Origin: Enterococcus silesiacus
Lineage (GTDB): Bacteria; Bacillota; Bacilli; Lactobacillales; Enterococcaceae
Direction of reading: 5' to 3'
Assembly (NCBI GenBank): GCA_001465115.1
Contig: CP013614.1
Coordinates: 992,001-1,056,000, forward strand
DNA: 64,000 bases
This document shows positions 7,895 through 18,071 of this stretch, piece by piece; position 1 is the stretch's first letter; the number at the start of each line of letters is the position of its first letter. The notes beneath the pieces are model-generated. The model was not told the DNA's origin and did not search any database. It worked only from the letters and a program-made list of their open reading frames with translations. The position numbers and the translations under genes are program-made.

Positions 7895-10207
7895 TTATAC
7901 TTCCTCCTCATTCCACAGCCATTGTTGTAATGTCTCACGATCGCTGTATAACAAAAACTCTTCTGTTTTGATTCTTTTTAAGCGAGTTTGATAAACCTGA
8001 CTTTCCGTAAGTGCATGATTTTCAGGGTTCTCAACTTTTCTTAAAACACCGTTTTCTATTGTAACAAATCCTAGATCAAAAAACACCTGTATCATAAAAA
8101 TTAATAGTTTTTCTTGGATTTTTAAGTGCTGCGCTACAACATTTAATTTGTAACGAACATCGACTTGTTCTTGTTGTCTAACAAATTTATAAAGTTGAGC
8201 ATACTGCTCTCTTGTCCCAGTTCCATTTAGATACGCTTCTTCTGATGAAATACCCATCAGATACACACGCTCTATTTTTCCAGCTTGAGTAATTTGTTTT
8301 AACCAATCAATATCATCTGGACAATCAACAAAGACTAGTTGCTGGCTATTGGTTATTTTGATTTGCTCAACAGTCTCCTCAACGGTCGTAAAAAACTGTT
8401 GATGACTTGTTTGATGATCAATTAATTTTTGGCTATCAGAATTGAAAAATATATACATTGTATTTAAAACAGGAATTTCCTTTTGTCGGCCGTTTTTCCC
8501 TCGAAGGTCAAACAATTGAACGCCGTCCACTGAAAAATCACTGACCATCAGTTGCGGTTTTTTATTGCCGTTCCACTCATTGATTGACAGCTGACCAGTG
8601 ATATTCGTCGTCCCCTGCCCGAATTCTTCTGCTTGATTACCCATCTGAAAAGCAATAGCATCTAATGTAGTACCTGCTTGACTCAGTTGGAATTTAAGGT
8701 GACTCTTATCTGCTCCAATTTGTCGACATTGTTCGACTGTTATATCTTCAAACAAAAAATTAGGTACGGGATTATCTGTCCCAAACGGACCAAGAATTTT
8801 AAGTTGTTGAATAAATGGAATTGTGGCTTCTTCCACTTTAAGCGTTTCATCGATCAATAATTCTTGACCTTGAGAAAGGTCTATCTGATTTTCTTTTAGA
8901 TAGCTAATCAGATGTTCTTTCATTCTCTCGATGTTCATGACAGGCAAGGTCATCCCAGCAGCCATATGATGACCGCCAAAATGGGTAAACACGTCACGAA
9001 TCTCACTTAGCGCGTCAAATAAGTTCAAAGCAGAAACGCTACGTCCTGAACCTTTAGCGGTTTCATTATTTTCATCAATCGTCAACACGATCGCTGGTTT
9101 TCCAGTATCTTGCATAATTCTTCCAGCAACAATCCCCAGAACGCCTTCATGCCAGCCTGGCTTTGCCACGATATGAATTGGATCAGTCGGGTCAATCAGT
9201 TCAAAAGCTTCATTTGTGATTCTTGTAACAATTTCTTTACGCTCATCATTTTGACTATTGATAAACATTGCAATTCGCTCAGCTTCCTCTTCATCAAAAG
9301 TCGTCATTAATTCTACCCCAGGTGCTGCATCACCTAAGCGACCTAAAGCATTTAAACGCGGAGCAATCGTAAAACCAATGCTCTCTTCACTGATTGCTTC
9401 TTTTTTAAGTTCTGCTAAATGGATCAAAATATCAAGACCGATTCTTTCGCCCGTTCGAATCATCTCTAATCCCATTTTAACCAGAACGCGATTTTCATCT
9501 GTTAAGGAGACTAAGTCTGCTATTGTGCCGATTGCAACTAAATCAAGAAATTCAGTAGGCAGTTCGCCCAATAAGGCTGTTGCTACTTTAAATGCAACTC
9601 CTACACCAGCTAGATCTCCAAAAGGATAGTGCCCTTGCGGATGCTTTGGATGGATGATTGCATAGGCATCAGGCAACTCTGGAGGCAGTTCATGATGGTC
9701 TGTAACAATGACATCGATCCCTTGTTCTTTGGCATAATGGATCGCTTCATGACCTGCAACACCATTATCGACGGTAATAATCAGTTGGACCCCGTTTTCA
9801 ATTTGTTCTTTAAAGACAGCTAAATTAGGTCCATAGCCATGAATGAAGCGGTTTGGCAAGAAATAATCTACTTCTCCACCAATCAGTTCAATTGCTTCTT
9901 TCATGACAGTTGTACTTGTGATACCATCCGCATCATAATCTCCATACACTAGGATTTTTTCGCCTTGTGCTACAGCTTCTTGCAGCCTAGTGACCGTTTT
10001 TTCCATATCGTACATTAAAAATGGATCATACAAATTTTCTACTGTAGGATGCAAAAAAAGATCTAAGCTCTCCTTTGACCGAATGTCTCGATGCCATAAA
10101 ATTTGTCCAAGTAATGGATTGATTTGTTCATTTACTAATATATTTGAAAATTCTTCTGGCAACTCTGTTTTTTCCCGTAATTGCCATGTATATTTTGCTT
10201 TTTTCAC
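7895..10207 (-). CDS. recJ: Single-stranded-DNA-specific exonuclease RecJ
   Basis: A 770-residue RecJ with the DHH superfamily motifs DYDADG (about 90-95) and VTDHHELP, a DHHA1 domain with GRSVSALNLFDAL and GGHHMAAGM, an OB-type segment and a Firmicute-specific C-terminal extension. It degrades 5' ends of single-stranded DNA in recombination and mismatch repair. The start is judged to be GTG at 10207, with TAGGAG seven bases upstream, giving MKKAKYTWQL; the upstream ATG at 10225 precedes that ribosome binding site. Confidence 0.95.
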   Translation of the reverse strand: MKKAKYTWQLREKTELPEEFSNILVNEQINPLLGQILWHRDIRSKESLDLFLHPTVENLYDPFLMYDMEKTVTRLQEAVAQGEKILVYGDYDADGITSTTVMKEAIELIGGEVDYFLPNRFIHGYGPNLAVFKEQIENGVQLIITVDNGVAGHEAIHYAKEQGIDVIVTDHHELPPELPDAYAIIHPKHPQGHYPFGDLAGVGVAFKVATALLGELPTEFLDLVAIGTIADLVSLTDENRVLVKMGLEMIRTGERIGLDILIHLAELKKEAISEESIGFTIAPRLNALGRLGDAAPGVELMTTFDEEEAERIAMFINSQNDERKEIVTRITNEAFELIDPTDPIHIVAKPGWHEGVLGIVAGRIMQDTGKPAIVLTIDENNETAKGSGRSVSALNLFDALSEIRDVFTHFGGHHMAAGMTLPVMNIERMKEHLISYLKENQIDLSQGQELLIDETLKVEEATIPFIQQLKILGPFGTDNPVPNFLFEDITVEQCRQIGADKSHLKFQLSQAGTTLDAIAFQMGNQAEEFGQGTTNITGQLSINEWNGNKKPQLMVSDFSVDGVQLFDLRGKNGRQKEIPVLNTMYIFFNSDSQKLIDHQTSHQQFFTTVEETVEQIKITNSQQLVFVDCPDDIDWLKQITQAGKIERVYLMGISSEEAYLNGTGTREQYAQLYKFVRQQEQVDVRYKLNVVAQHLKIQEKLLIFMIQVFFDLGFVTIENGVLRKVENPENHALTESQVYQTRLKRIKTEEFLLYSDRETLQQWLWNEEEV

Positions 10208-10286
10208 GACGTCACTCCTAACCAAGTAATTATATCAAATAGAATCGAAAAACTAAAGAAAGTATCCTAAAAAGAACGACAAATTA

Positions 10287-10326
10287 AAAAGCAAAGATAA
10301 AATAATACTGCTTTATCTTTGCTTTT
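10287..10326 (-). terminator. Terminator after lapA
   Basis: AAAAGCAAAGATAAA and TTTATCTTTGCTTTT form a perfect 15-base inverted repeat with a 10-base loop. A/T runs at both ends may allow bidirectional function. Confidence 0.85.
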
Positions 10327-10338
10327 ACTGTTGTATAT

Positions 10339-10773
10339 TTATTCTTCATTATTTCTTGGCTTGGTAAAATGATCGACCCGACTACCTACAGGCTCTGTAT
10401 CTATCACGGGTTCTATTGGTACTTGAGCTTTAGTAGCATCATACTTTGCTTGTAATTCAGCTAGCTGATTTTCATACGTTCGTTTTACTTTTTCAACTTC
10501 TTCTTGAGCCAATTGATCAGCATCATTTTTGTATAACTCGATATCTTTTTTTAATTCTTTTACTTGTTTTTTCTGTTTCCACATGGTGGTTGTTGACGTC
10601 AATAGACCGATCAAAGCTCCAACGATGGCAGAGCCCAAAATAATGAGGATCAATGGACCAGAGATTTTAGTAAATCCAAAATTGACAGGTACTGTCTGAT
10701 TATTTAATACAGCAAAAATCACAACGATCAGAACCAAAACAAGGCCCATAACCACACGCCACTGATTTTTCAT
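10339..10773 (-). CDS. LapA domain membrane protein
   Basis: A 144-residue protein with two membrane segments (about residues 7-24 and 40-62) flanking the short NNQTVPVNFGFT loop, the LapA/DUF1049 signature. A predicted coiled-coil stretch (about 65-115) and a loose C-terminus follow. In Enterobacteria LapA helps lipopolysaccharide assembly; the role in Firmicutes is unknown. It is 13 bases downstream of the dehydrogenase gene and likely in the same transcript as rnz. Confidence 0.75.
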   Translation of the reverse strand: MKNQWRVVMGLVLVLIVVIFAVLNNQTVPVNFGFTKISGPLILIILGSAIVGALIGLLTSTTTMWKQKKQVKELKKDIELYKNDADQLAQEEVEKVKRTYENQLAELQAKYDATKAQVPIEPVIDTEPVGSRVDHFTKPRNNEE

Positions 10774-10786
10774 ATTAGTTTCCTCC

Positions 10787-11587
10787 TTATTTTTTATTTA
10801 ACAATCCACCAGCCAATAGATCGCCTATGTGTGGGAATAGGGTATATAGGCGATAAGCGCCTTCCATGACACGAGGACGATTAATTTCACGTTTACAAGT
10901 TCCCATCGCACTGACAATTTCTTTAGCTAGTTTATTCGGTTCTAAAACAAGTAAATCAACTGAGGCTAAATAGTCCCCTGAAGGGTCAGCTTTATCAAAA
11001 AACTCAGTTTTGATTGGTCCTGGATTAACGGTTGTCACTGAGACACCTAATGGTTTTAATTCCAGACGTAAGGCATTTGAAAAACCTAAAACCGCAAATT
11101 TTGTAGCAGAGTAAGCAGTTGATTTTGCTGTTGCTATTTTGCCAGCCATAGAAGCGATATTGATAATCTGGCCTGTGCCTCTTTCGGCCATTTGAATCGC
11201 CGCTTTTTGAGTAAAGACCATCATCCCTAATACATTGACTTCAAACATATTTCTAGCAACGGCTAAATCAATATCTACAAAGTTTTCGAAAATGCCAAAG
11301 CCAGCATTATTTACTAACACATCGATGGGTCCTACTTCTGCTGCGATTTTTTCAAAAACAGTTTCTACATTTTCAGGATCCGCAATATCTAATTGAAATG
11401 AGAAGGCTGATTTTCCGCTTAATTCTTCACAAGTTTCTTTTACTTTGCCGATCAAATTGATCCGTCTGGCGCAAACAACCACGATCGCTCCTTTTTTAGC
11501 AGCCTCATAACAGATTTGCTCGCCTAATCCAGCTGAGCCTCCTGTAACTACAACTACCTTATCTGTTAAATCCTGACTATGATGCAT
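10787..11587 (-). CDS. Short-chain dehydrogenase/reductase (YqjQ-like)
   Basis: A 266-residue classical SDR. It has the nucleotide-binding TGGSAGLGEQ motif (about 15-24), LVNNAGFG (about 87-94), and the catalytic Ser/Tyr/Lys set in IASMAGK and YSATK, with PGPIKTEF after it. It should reduce or oxidise an unidentified carbonyl/alcohol substrate with NAD(P). It lies 12 bases after rnz, an arrangement also seen for yqjQ near rnz in Bacillus. Confidence 0.85.
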   Translation of the reverse strand: MHHSQDLTDKVVVVTGGSAGLGEQICYEAAKKGAIVVVCARRINLIGKVKETCEELSGKSAFSFQLDIADPENVETVFEKIAAEVGPIDVLVNNAGFGIFENFVDIDLAVARNMFEVNVLGMMVFTQKAAIQMAERGTGQIINIASMAGKIATAKSTAYSATKFAVLGFSNALRLELKPLGVSVTTVNPGPIKTEFFDKADPSGDYLASVDLLVLEPNKLAKEIVSAMGTCKREINRPRVMEGAYRLYTLFPHIGDLLAGGLLNKK

Positions 11588-11599
11588 GTTAATTCCCCC

Positions 11600-12532
11600 T
11601 TACTCATCTTTAAAAGGTACTTCTACAATTTCCATATCTTTCACAATTTTTGTTCTAGGAAAAATCTCCTTGGCTTCATTTTCTAACTGAATAATATCAC
11701 CTGTTAAATAACGCGCACTGATATGTGTTAGTACTAGTTTCGCTACATTAGCTTTCAATGCAACTTGCGCTGCTTGATGACTAGTTGAATGGAAATACGC
11801 TCTTGCCATTTTTTCTTCATCTTTATTAAACGTACTTTCATGTACAAGCAGATCAGCGTTTTCAGCAAGTTGAACACTATTAATGGTCTTTCTAGTATCT
11901 CCTAAGATTGTGACGATTCGCCCAGATTTTTTTTCACCGACGAAGTCTTTCCCATTGATTGTTTGCCCATCAGGCAAAGTTACGGTTTCACCTCGTTTGA
12001 TTTTTCCATAAACTGGACCAGACGGAATATTTAAAGCTGCTAATTTGTCTACTTGAAGCTCACCTTCATGATCTGCTTCCACGATACGATAACCGAAGCT
12101 GAGAATTCCATGCTCTAACGGTAAACAAGACACAGTAAATTGTTTATCTGAAAAAATGATTCCTTCTTCTTTGATTTCAATAAACTTCAGTTCATAAGAG
12201 AGTTTCGTTTGTGATACTTTTAACGCAGTTCGCACAAATTCTGCAACGCCAGGTGGTCCATAAATCTCCAATCGTTCATTACCGCCTTGAAATGAACGAC
12301 TACTCAATAAACCAGGCAGGCCAAAGATATGATCTCCGTGCAAATGAGTAATAAAGATTTTTTCAATCTTTCTTGGGCGAATATTGCTTTTTAAAATCTG
12401 TAATTGTGTTCCTTCACCGCAGTCAAATAACCATACGGCATTTCTTTCATCTAATAATTTTAATGCGATACTACTCACATTTCGATGTTTTGCTGGTACT
12501 CCAGCTCCTGTACCTAAAAATTGTAATTCCAT
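11600..12532 (-). CDS. rnz: Ribonuclease Z
   Basis: A 310-residue metallo-beta-lactamase-fold tRNA 3'-endonuclease. The zinc-binding motif [13 protein letters not shown] starts at residue 62 (His63, His65, Asp67, His68); GDTRKT and the ESTF and HSTSHQAA motifs complete the active site. It matures the 3' ends of tRNAs. The length is normal for the short form. It heads the transcript continuing into the SDR and LapA genes. Confidence 0.95.
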   Translation of the reverse strand: MELQFLGTGAGVPAKHRNVSSIALKLLDERNAVWLFDCGEGTQLQILKSNIRPRKIEKIFITHLHGDHIFGLPGLLSSRSFQGGNERLEIYGPPGVAEFVRTALKVSQTKLSYELKFIEIKEEGIIFSDKQFTVSCLPLEHGILSFGYRIVEADHEGELQVDKLAALNIPSGPVYGKIKRGETVTLPDGQTINGKDFVGEKKSGRIVTILGDTRKTINSVQLAENADLLVHESTFNKDEEKMARAYFHSTSHQAAQVALKANVAKLVLTHISARYLTGDIIQLENEAKEIFPRTKIVKDMEIVEVPFKDE

Positions 12533-12600
12533 TGGCTACCTAACTTTCCTTAAACTTCTTCTTTATTTTAGAAGAAAGTCGCCACTTTAGCAAATAATTT

Positions 12601-13896
12601 TTATTTTATAGGAAAACGTACTAATACAATTGTACCTTTTGGTAAGTTATCGGTTAATTCAATTTTCCCTTGATGTTCATCTACAATCCACTTGGCGATG
12701 GCAAGACCGATTCCGTAGCCTCCTGTTTTTCGATTTCTAGACTGTTCTCCACGATAAAAACGTTCAAAAACAGCTGATTTTTTCTCATCTGGGATTCCGC
12801 TGCCTGTATCACGGATTTTTATGAGCCATTCATTATTTTTCACACTTGAACAAACAATTATTTTCTCATCAGGGTTAGTATATTTTAGTGCATTGTCCAG
12901 CAAAATAATCAATAATTGATGAATTCGCTTTTTATCAAAAAAGACTTGCTGCTCTTGCCCAAGCTCAATGATAAATTCTTTCTCTTCTGCTGCTGCTAAT
13001 TCTTGATAAGGTAAAAGAACTGTATTTAAAAAACGATTGATTCTGACTGGTTCCTTCTCCAAGGTCAGTGCATCAGAGTCCGAGCGAGCCAACAAGAGCA
13101 AATCACTTGTTAATTGACTTAAACGTTGAACTTCTTCCAATGATAATGCGATTGTTTCTGATTCTTCTAAGATTGTATGATTTGGTTTGGTAAATAATTT
13201 TTCTAGTTTGGCTTGAATAATAGTTAATGGCGTTCTTAGCTCATGAGAAGCATTTTCGACAAACTCCTGTTGCTTTTTCCATGAAGTCAAGATAGGTTTC
13301 ATAAACCATTTAGATAGAAAATAACTCAAAGCAATCGATAGTAATCCGAAAATAATCATGCAAATAATCAGGATCTGTTTGAACTGATCAACAGTTCCTT
13401 TGATTGGGTCAGTATTGACTAAGAGTTGCAGATATACTACTTCCTGCTGATTTTTAACAGGAAGTGTAATTGAACGGAATTGTAAAGAGCGATCGTTACT
13501 ATCTTTTGTTTGAACACTGCTGATCTTATGTAAATTCTCAGTCGATAATTTTAAATTTTGAAAATCGTAAAAACGTGAACCTAGTTCTGCTTCATTGAGG
13601 ATTTTTCCCTCTTTAGACCAAAGAATTACTTGTTGTTGAAAATTATTGGGTGGTGGCGTATTAAATTTATCAGGTTGCACCGGCATTTCTTGCAGCTGTT
13701 CACCTTGTATAAGTTGGTGCTGTAAAAATTTTTCATCCTCAGAAAGACGCTTTAAATCATGGTCAACGGACTGGTAAATCGACGTTTGAACAAGCTGAAA
13801 GACAATCAAACCTAAAATGAGAAAAATGCTGGCAAATGAAATCAGATTGATCACAAAATAATTGATTCTTTGCTTTTTACTCAGTTGTTTGTTCAT
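12601..13896 (-). CDS. ciaH: Sensor histidine kinase, CiaH-like
   Basis: A 431-residue sensor kinase with two membrane segments (about 15-37 and 174-197) enclosing an extracellular domain of about 135 residues. HisKA motif NASHELRTP carries the phospho-acceptor His218, and the HATPase domain has N, G1 (DTGSGIP) and G2 (GYGIGLAIA) boxes. The partner regulator overlaps by 20 bases upstream. The pair resembles streptococcal CiaRH in sequence and gene order. The extracellular signal is unknown. The name is given on regulator similarity, so family assignment is firm and orthology moderate. Confidence 0.82.
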   Translation of the reverse strand: MNKQLSKKQRINYFVINLISFASIFLILGLIVFQLVQTSIYQSVDHDLKRLSEDEKFLQHQLIQGEQLQEMPVQPDKFNTPPPNNFQQQVILWSKEGKILNEAELGSRFYDFQNLKLSTENLHKISSVQTKDSNDRSLQFRSITLPVKNQQEVVYLQLLVNTDPIKGTVDQFKQILIICMIIFGLLSIALSYFLSKWFMKPILTSWKKQQEFVENASHELRTPLTIIQAKLEKLFTKPNHTILEESETIALSLEEVQRLSQLTSDLLLLARSDSDALTLEKEPVRINRFLNTVLLPYQELAAAEEKEFIIELGQEQQVFFDKKRIHQLLIILLDNALKYTNPDEKIIVCSSVKNNEWLIKIRDTGSGIPDEKKSAVFERFYRGEQSRNRKTGGYGIGLAIAKWIVDEHQGKIELTDNLPKGTIVLVRFPIK

Positions 13897-14581
13897 GTTT
13901 CAGCTCCTCAGGTATTTCAAAAAGATATCCGACATTCCGCAAAGTTTTGATCCATTGATCGATACCAAATGGTTTTAAATTTTTTCTCAAATTACTCATA
14001 TAGACTTCAACGACCGTCAAAGTCGTGTCAGATTGAAATCCCCAAATTCGGTCGAATAATTGGTCTTTCGTGATGATTCGGCCCTTGTTTTGCACAAGAT
14101 AATGCAATAAATCAAATTCTTTTCCTTGAAGAATCAAGTCGTTTCCCTTAAAACTAGCCTGGCGGTTATCCATGTCTAAGCATAAAAAACTAACCACTAA
14201 TTCGTTTTTCCCATTCATCCCTAAGGAGCGGCGAGCGAGTGCTTGAACACGCAGTAATAACTCTTCTCGATGGAAAGGTTTAGTTAAATAGTCATCTCCA
14301 CCATTTTTAAACCCATTAACTTTATCCTTCAGCCCATCTTTAGCTGTTAGAATCAAAACAGGTGTGTAAATATTTTTCTTTCTCAAACCTGTTAAAACCT
14401 GTTCGCCAGACAATAGCGGCAACATCAAGTCCAATACGATCAAGTCATAAATTCCCCGCTCCCCTTCATACAAGGCTTCTTCTCCGTCGTATACTTGTAC
14501 GATATCACCTATTTCACTTAAAATTTCTAAAATGCTATCTGATAAAATTTCATCATCTTCTACTAATAGTATTTTCAGCAT
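13877..14581 (-). CDS. ciaR: Response regulator, OmpR family, CiaR-like
   Basis: A 234-residue regulator with a receiver domain (phospho-acceptor Asp51, Asp9/Asp10 acidic pocket in LLVEDDEI, Lys in LTKPF) and a C-terminal winged-helix DNA-binding domain. The receiver sequence from VYDGEEALYEGE to YDLIVLDLMLP closely follows CiaR. It would bind DNA after phosphorylation by the overlapping kinase. CiaR targets in streptococci carry TTTAAG direct repeats; I did not find a clear pair in this window. Confidence 0.85.
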   Translation of the reverse strand: MLKILLVEDDEILSDSILEILSEIGDIVQVYDGEEALYEGERGIYDLIVLDLMLPLLSGEQVLTGLRKKNIYTPVLILTAKDGLKDKVNGFKNGGDDYLTKPFHREELLLRVQALARRSLGMNGKNELVVSFLCLDMDNRQASFKGNDLILQGKEFDLLHYLVQNKGRIITKDQLFDRIWGFQSDTTLTVVEVYMSNLRKNLKPFGIDQWIKTLRNVGYLFEIPEELKHEQTTE

Positions 14582-14677
14582 TTGTTTTCACATCCTTATA
14601 ATCAAAAAAGAAGACGCGTGGGAATCATTTCTTTGTCACGTCCTCTATCTTCGTCTTTATTCATTTTTAATGTATAG

Positions 14678-14770
14678 GAAGTGATGGGAACATAAATCTA
14701 CGAGTTACGACCCAATCACTTAGAATCCGGATGAACGGTGGAAGCAGAAGCATCCCCTTCGGAAATAAGC
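14678..14770 (-). repeat. Dispersed intergenic repeat, copy B
   Basis: Hairpin AAGTGATGGG...CCCAATCACTT with ATAAATCTACGAGTTACGA in the loop region, then AATCCGGATGAACGG and TGGAAGCAGAAGCATCC. It lies about 95 bases past the stop of the stress protein gene in the same orientation as copies A and C. The stem bases differ from copy A but remain complementary, which indicates conservation of the fold. Confidence 0.72.
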
Positions 14771-14864
14771 AGAAATTCACAAAAATTTGAAGAACAATTT
14801 TCGTAAATTCCCTCTTATTTCTCGGGGTTAAACACTTCTGTTCCATCCTCTTCCTTAAAAGCTT

Positions 14865-15437
14865 TTAATCTTCTTTTTTTTCAGTTGAGTCTTGTTTTTT
14901 ATCCTGCCAAGATTTTTCTGCTGAATCTTTTGTTTCCTTTTCAACAGCCTTCGCATCTGTTATTTCTTTTTCAACATCTTCAAAATCTAAACGGGTGATT
15001 TCGCCGCCTAGCTCATTCATAATCAATTGGTTTAATGGACGATTGTCATCTTCCTCAGCAATCAGAATCAAACCTGTTTCACCTTCGCCGATTTGTTTGG
15101 TTACATGTTCAAAAACCGTCTGAGCGCCTTGGATTTCCTTTGCATCCTGAGAAGCTCCAAATAAACTTCCCGCAAACCAACCAAGTAAAATACCTAAGGG
15201 ACCTCCTAGAATACCAATCAGCATCCCGATCATACTATTCTTTGCAGTATGATTATTCCCTGTAAAGTCTAAGAAATCATCGATCTTAAACTGATGAACA
15301 CCATCATTTACATGGGTTACTACAGCCATTTGTTCCCCTTTGATTTTTTTCTCAACATACAATTTCTTTATTTCTGAAAATGCTTGGTAAGCCTGGCTTT
15401 CTACTTCAAAATGCATAATAATAACTCGTTTAGACAT
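14865..15437 (-). CDS. DUF1269-like general stress protein
   Basis: A 190-residue protein. The N-terminal half is a ferredoxin-like alpha/beta segment (KRVIIMHFEVESQAYQAF), then a Gly-rich hydrophobic stretch (about 68-95, GMLIGILGGPLGILLGW) that could form a membrane hairpin, then a second alpha/beta part with GETGLILIAEED. The C-terminal 40 residues are highly charged and Lys/Glu-rich. It resembles DUF1269-type proteins often annotated as general stress proteins. No biochemical function is known. Confidence 0.65.
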   Translation of the reverse strand: MSKRVIIMHFEVESQAYQAFSEIKKLYVEKKIKGEQMAVVTHVNDGVHQFKIDDFLDFTGNNHTAKNSMIGMLIGILGGPLGILLGWFAGSLFGASQDAKEIQGAQTVFEHVTKQIGEGETGLILIAEEDDNRPLNQLIMNELGGEITRLDFEDVEKEITDAKAVEKETKDSAEKSWQDKKQDSTEKKED

Positions 15438-15506
15438 ATAAACACCTCGTTCTCTTTGATATCCTTATTCTATCAATAAAGTAGCTAGTAACGCAATGAA
15501 AATCAA

Positions 15507-17384
15507 TTATCTCGGTGGTTGACCGCCAGGCCCTCCGCCCATTTGATTGCCAGTGACTTCTGAGCCAGATTGATCAACTGATGTCAATACGTCATTGATT
15601 GAAATTTTTGCTAGTTCTGTTCCAGTTGAATAACTGCCGTTGCTGTATAAACCATTTTTCGCTACTCCAGTATCTTTGCCACCAGTCGATAAGGTTACCG
15701 TTTCACCAACTTTTAGATCAGGTGAACTAATTGCGATATGAGAGAAATCTTTTTCCGGCGCAAATGAAATAATCGTTTCTCCAGTAGCATTTTTTAGATT
15801 GACCAAGGTCCCTGCTTTTTGAATATCATCAAAGTAAAGACTCAGTGCTGCTTGAGAAGAAGCGTCACTAGCGCTCATTGCCATCCCGGAACTGCCGCTT
15901 GCAACAAATACACCGCCATCTATTGTAAAGGTTCCATCATAATCAAGTGCGCCATTGCCATCATCAGTTGGACCATTTACGATTAGCGTGCCAGCAGTCA
16001 TTCGAATATCACCGTTACTATCGATTCCGTCACCATCAGCATTTACATAAGTTGTTCCACCGTTTATTTCTATAAATTTAGTGCTATCTCCACCGCCGCC
16101 TGGCTGTCCTCCACCGGGTTCACCAAATGAATCTGCACCGAATTGTCCTCCTTGCTCTTCTTCGCCAGAGCTACCGCCAGCGGCATTGATACCATCATCG
16201 GATGCCTTAACAGAAATCTCGGCGTCGTTAATCATTACCGTTGCCCCTTCTAATCCTTCGTAAGAGTGATTAACTGTAATCTTTCCGTTATTGATCAGCA
16301 AATCAGTATCTGCATGGATACCGTCATCGCCACTTGCTAATGAAAAGGTACCATTATTGATCGTAACCGCTGCATTGGAATGGATTGCATCATCAGCTGT
16401 ATTTAAATCAAACGTTCCATCATCTACAATGATATTTCCTGACGCTTTCAAGCCTTTGTAACTAGCTGTGGTATCAATTGATTGAGCATCGTAACCATCT
16501 GCTGTTTGGATCTTGATATCAGATTTTGCGATAGATAAATTTGTTTCCGCCTGAATACCATCATTGCCAGATTGAATCGTAAACGTCCCGCCATCTATTG
16601 CGATCCAACCTTTATTTGCGTCCGTACTATTATTTGCTTGAATCCCATCGCCTTCTGTTGTGTTCAAAGAAAATGTTCCACTTGCAATCGATACAGAGTC
16701 TTTTCCTTTGATCGCGTTGTTTTTAGCGGTAACATTGATCGTTCCATTTGTAATAACCAAGTCATCTTTACTCCGAATGCCGTTACTATAGTTACCTGTA
16801 ACTTCTAACGTTCCAGCACCGTTGATTGTTAAATCATCTTTACTGAAAAAAGCAGCATCTGGTTCTGTTTCGCCCTCTATAGCAAATGTGTACTTGGAAC
16901 CATCTGAAAGTCTGTTTTTTGAGTCTTGTGCTAAAGTCGTGATTACTTTTTTGGCTTGCTCTACATAAATTGCTGAAGATGATTTGCTAGTTATTGATGC
17001 GTCGTTTAAAGCCAGATGAACGGTCTCTTCATTCGCATTGATTTTTAACTGCCCGTTGTAGCTACCTGATATGATATAGGTACCACCAGCAGTGATCGTG
17101 ATCGTCTGATCTTTTTCTGAAGCACCGGTCCCATCGATTTTGCTTCCAGAGTCTTTTAGTTCAATTTTAGTCGCTGTTTTTTCATCATAGCTTTCATTAA
17201 AATCTTCTTCAGAATAATCGCCGTATTTATTTTCAGTTGATTTGGCGGCCTCTTGAACTGCAACAACTTGTTTCTGACTTTTTGAAGTTGACGTAGTTGT
17301 GTTTTGGGCAGCTTCTTTGGTACATCCCGTTAGTAGGATCAGCACGGTTGCTAATACCATTAAACCAAATTTTGTTTTTTTCAT
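15507..17384 (-). CDS. Carbohydrate-binding-domain lipoprotein (DUF4353, beta-helix repeats)
   Basis: A 625-residue exported lipoprotein: signal peptide ending LILLTGC, with the lipidated Cys at residue 21. The body is a long series of roughly 20-22-residue repeats of the form INNGTFSLASGDDGIHA, typical of a right-handed beta-helix in the DUF4353 family, interrupted by a Gly/Glu-rich linker (GEPGGGQPGGGGDS) near residue 430. The ATG at 17384 has TAGGTGA upstream; an earlier GTG overlaps that site. It is the last of three tightly packed genes after a VTC-domain protein and a DUF4956 membrane protein, so it is likely the surface partner of that set. Confidence 0.8.
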   Translation of the reverse strand: MKKTKFGLMVLATVLILLTGCTKEAAQNTTTSTSKSQKQVVAVQEAAKSTENKYGDYSEEDFNESYDEKTATKIELKDSGSKIDGTGASEKDQTITITAGGTYIISGSYNGQLKINANEETVHLALNDASITSKSSSAIYVEQAKKVITTLAQDSKNRLSDGSKYTFAIEGETEPDAAFFSKDDLTINGAGTLEVTGNYSNGIRSKDDLVITNGTINVTAKNNAIKGKDSVSIASGTFSLNTTEGDGIQANNSTDANKGWIAIDGGTFTIQSGNDGIQAETNLSIAKSDIKIQTADGYDAQSIDTTASYKGLKASGNIIVDDGTFDLNTADDAIHSNAAVTINNGTFSLASGDDGIHADTDLLINNGKITVNHSYEGLEGATVMINDAEISVKASDDGINAAGGSSGEEEQGGQFGADSFGEPGGGQPGGGGDSTKFIEINGGTTYVNADGDGIDSNGDIRMTAGTLIVNGPTDDGNGALDYDGTFTIDGGVFVASGSSGMAMSASDASSQAALSLYFDDIQKAGTLVNLKNATGETIISFAPEKDFSHIAISSPDLKVGETVTLSTGGKDTGVAKNGLYSNGSYSTGTELAKISINDVLTSVDQSGSEVTGNQMGGGPGGQPPR

Positions 17385-17393
17385 TATGCTCAC

Positions 17394-18071
17394 CTACAAT
17401 TCTTCTCTATTTGTCGAAACTTTGCCTGAAATAATTGTTAAATTACCATTTCTAACACGCATAGCATCCATCAATTCTTTTTCCGTTTGGCTATCTTTTA
17501 AGGTTATTCGATAGCGAAGTTCGTATAAACTGCCCATGTTGGTTGTTTTTACTGAATCTAAACTAGATGTGTAAGCATATTGCTGAAATAGATCATCAAA
17601 CAAATCAGGATAATCTAAATCTTCTGGAATAGTGACCTTAATTTCCCGTTCCGCCACTTTTTGTTTTTCACCAAAATGAATCGTATTCAAGAATACTAAA
17701 AAGCAGGCAATAATTACGGAAAAAATGGCAATATAACTAACATACCCCATACCTGTGGCTAAACCAATTCCCATTGACCAAAAGATACTGGTGATCTCTC
17801 TTGCACCACCAGCTACCGAGCGGAATCTAATCAAGCTGAATGCACCTAAAACCGCCACACCGGTTCCTAGATTTCCATTGACTAACATGATTACTAACTG
17901 AACTAATACAGGTAAAACAGCCAGAGTGATTACAAAGTTTTTACTATAAACATTTCTATACATATGGATGCACGCAACTAAAAGTCCAAGCATGATAGAA
18001 GTAACAATACAAAGTAAAAGCTGTTTGATTGAAAGAGCTACAGCACTTTCTACTAATAAACTAGACAACAT
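17394..18071 (-). CDS. DUF4956 membrane protein
   Basis: A 225-residue protein with about four membrane segments (between residues 15 and 130) and a cytoplasmic ferredoxin-like C-terminal domain. The GAFSLIRFRSVAGGAREI loop is the DUF4956 hallmark. It is a conserved partner of VTC-domain proteins in Firmicutes; function is unproven. The ATG at 18071 lies inside the end of the VTC gene with AAGGAGG nine bases upstream, so translation is coupled. Confidence 0.82.
   Translation of the reverse strand: MLSSLLVESAVALSIKQLLLCIVTSIMLGLLVACIHMYRNVYSKNFVITLAVLPVLVQLVIMLVNGNLGTGVAVLGAFSLIRFRSVAGGAREITSIFWSMGIGLATGMGYVSYIAIFSVIIACFLVFLNTIHFGEKQKVAEREIKVTIPEDLDYPDLFDDLFQQYAYTSSLDSVKTTNMGSLYELRYRITLKDSQTEKELMDAMRVRNGNLTIISGKVSTNREEL

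Noticed and set aside
15507-17384. Several long antisense reading frames inside the lipoprotein gene
   Set aside because: They arise from the repeated Gly/Asn/Ser codon pattern of the beta-helix repeats and have no ribosome binding site or plausible protein.
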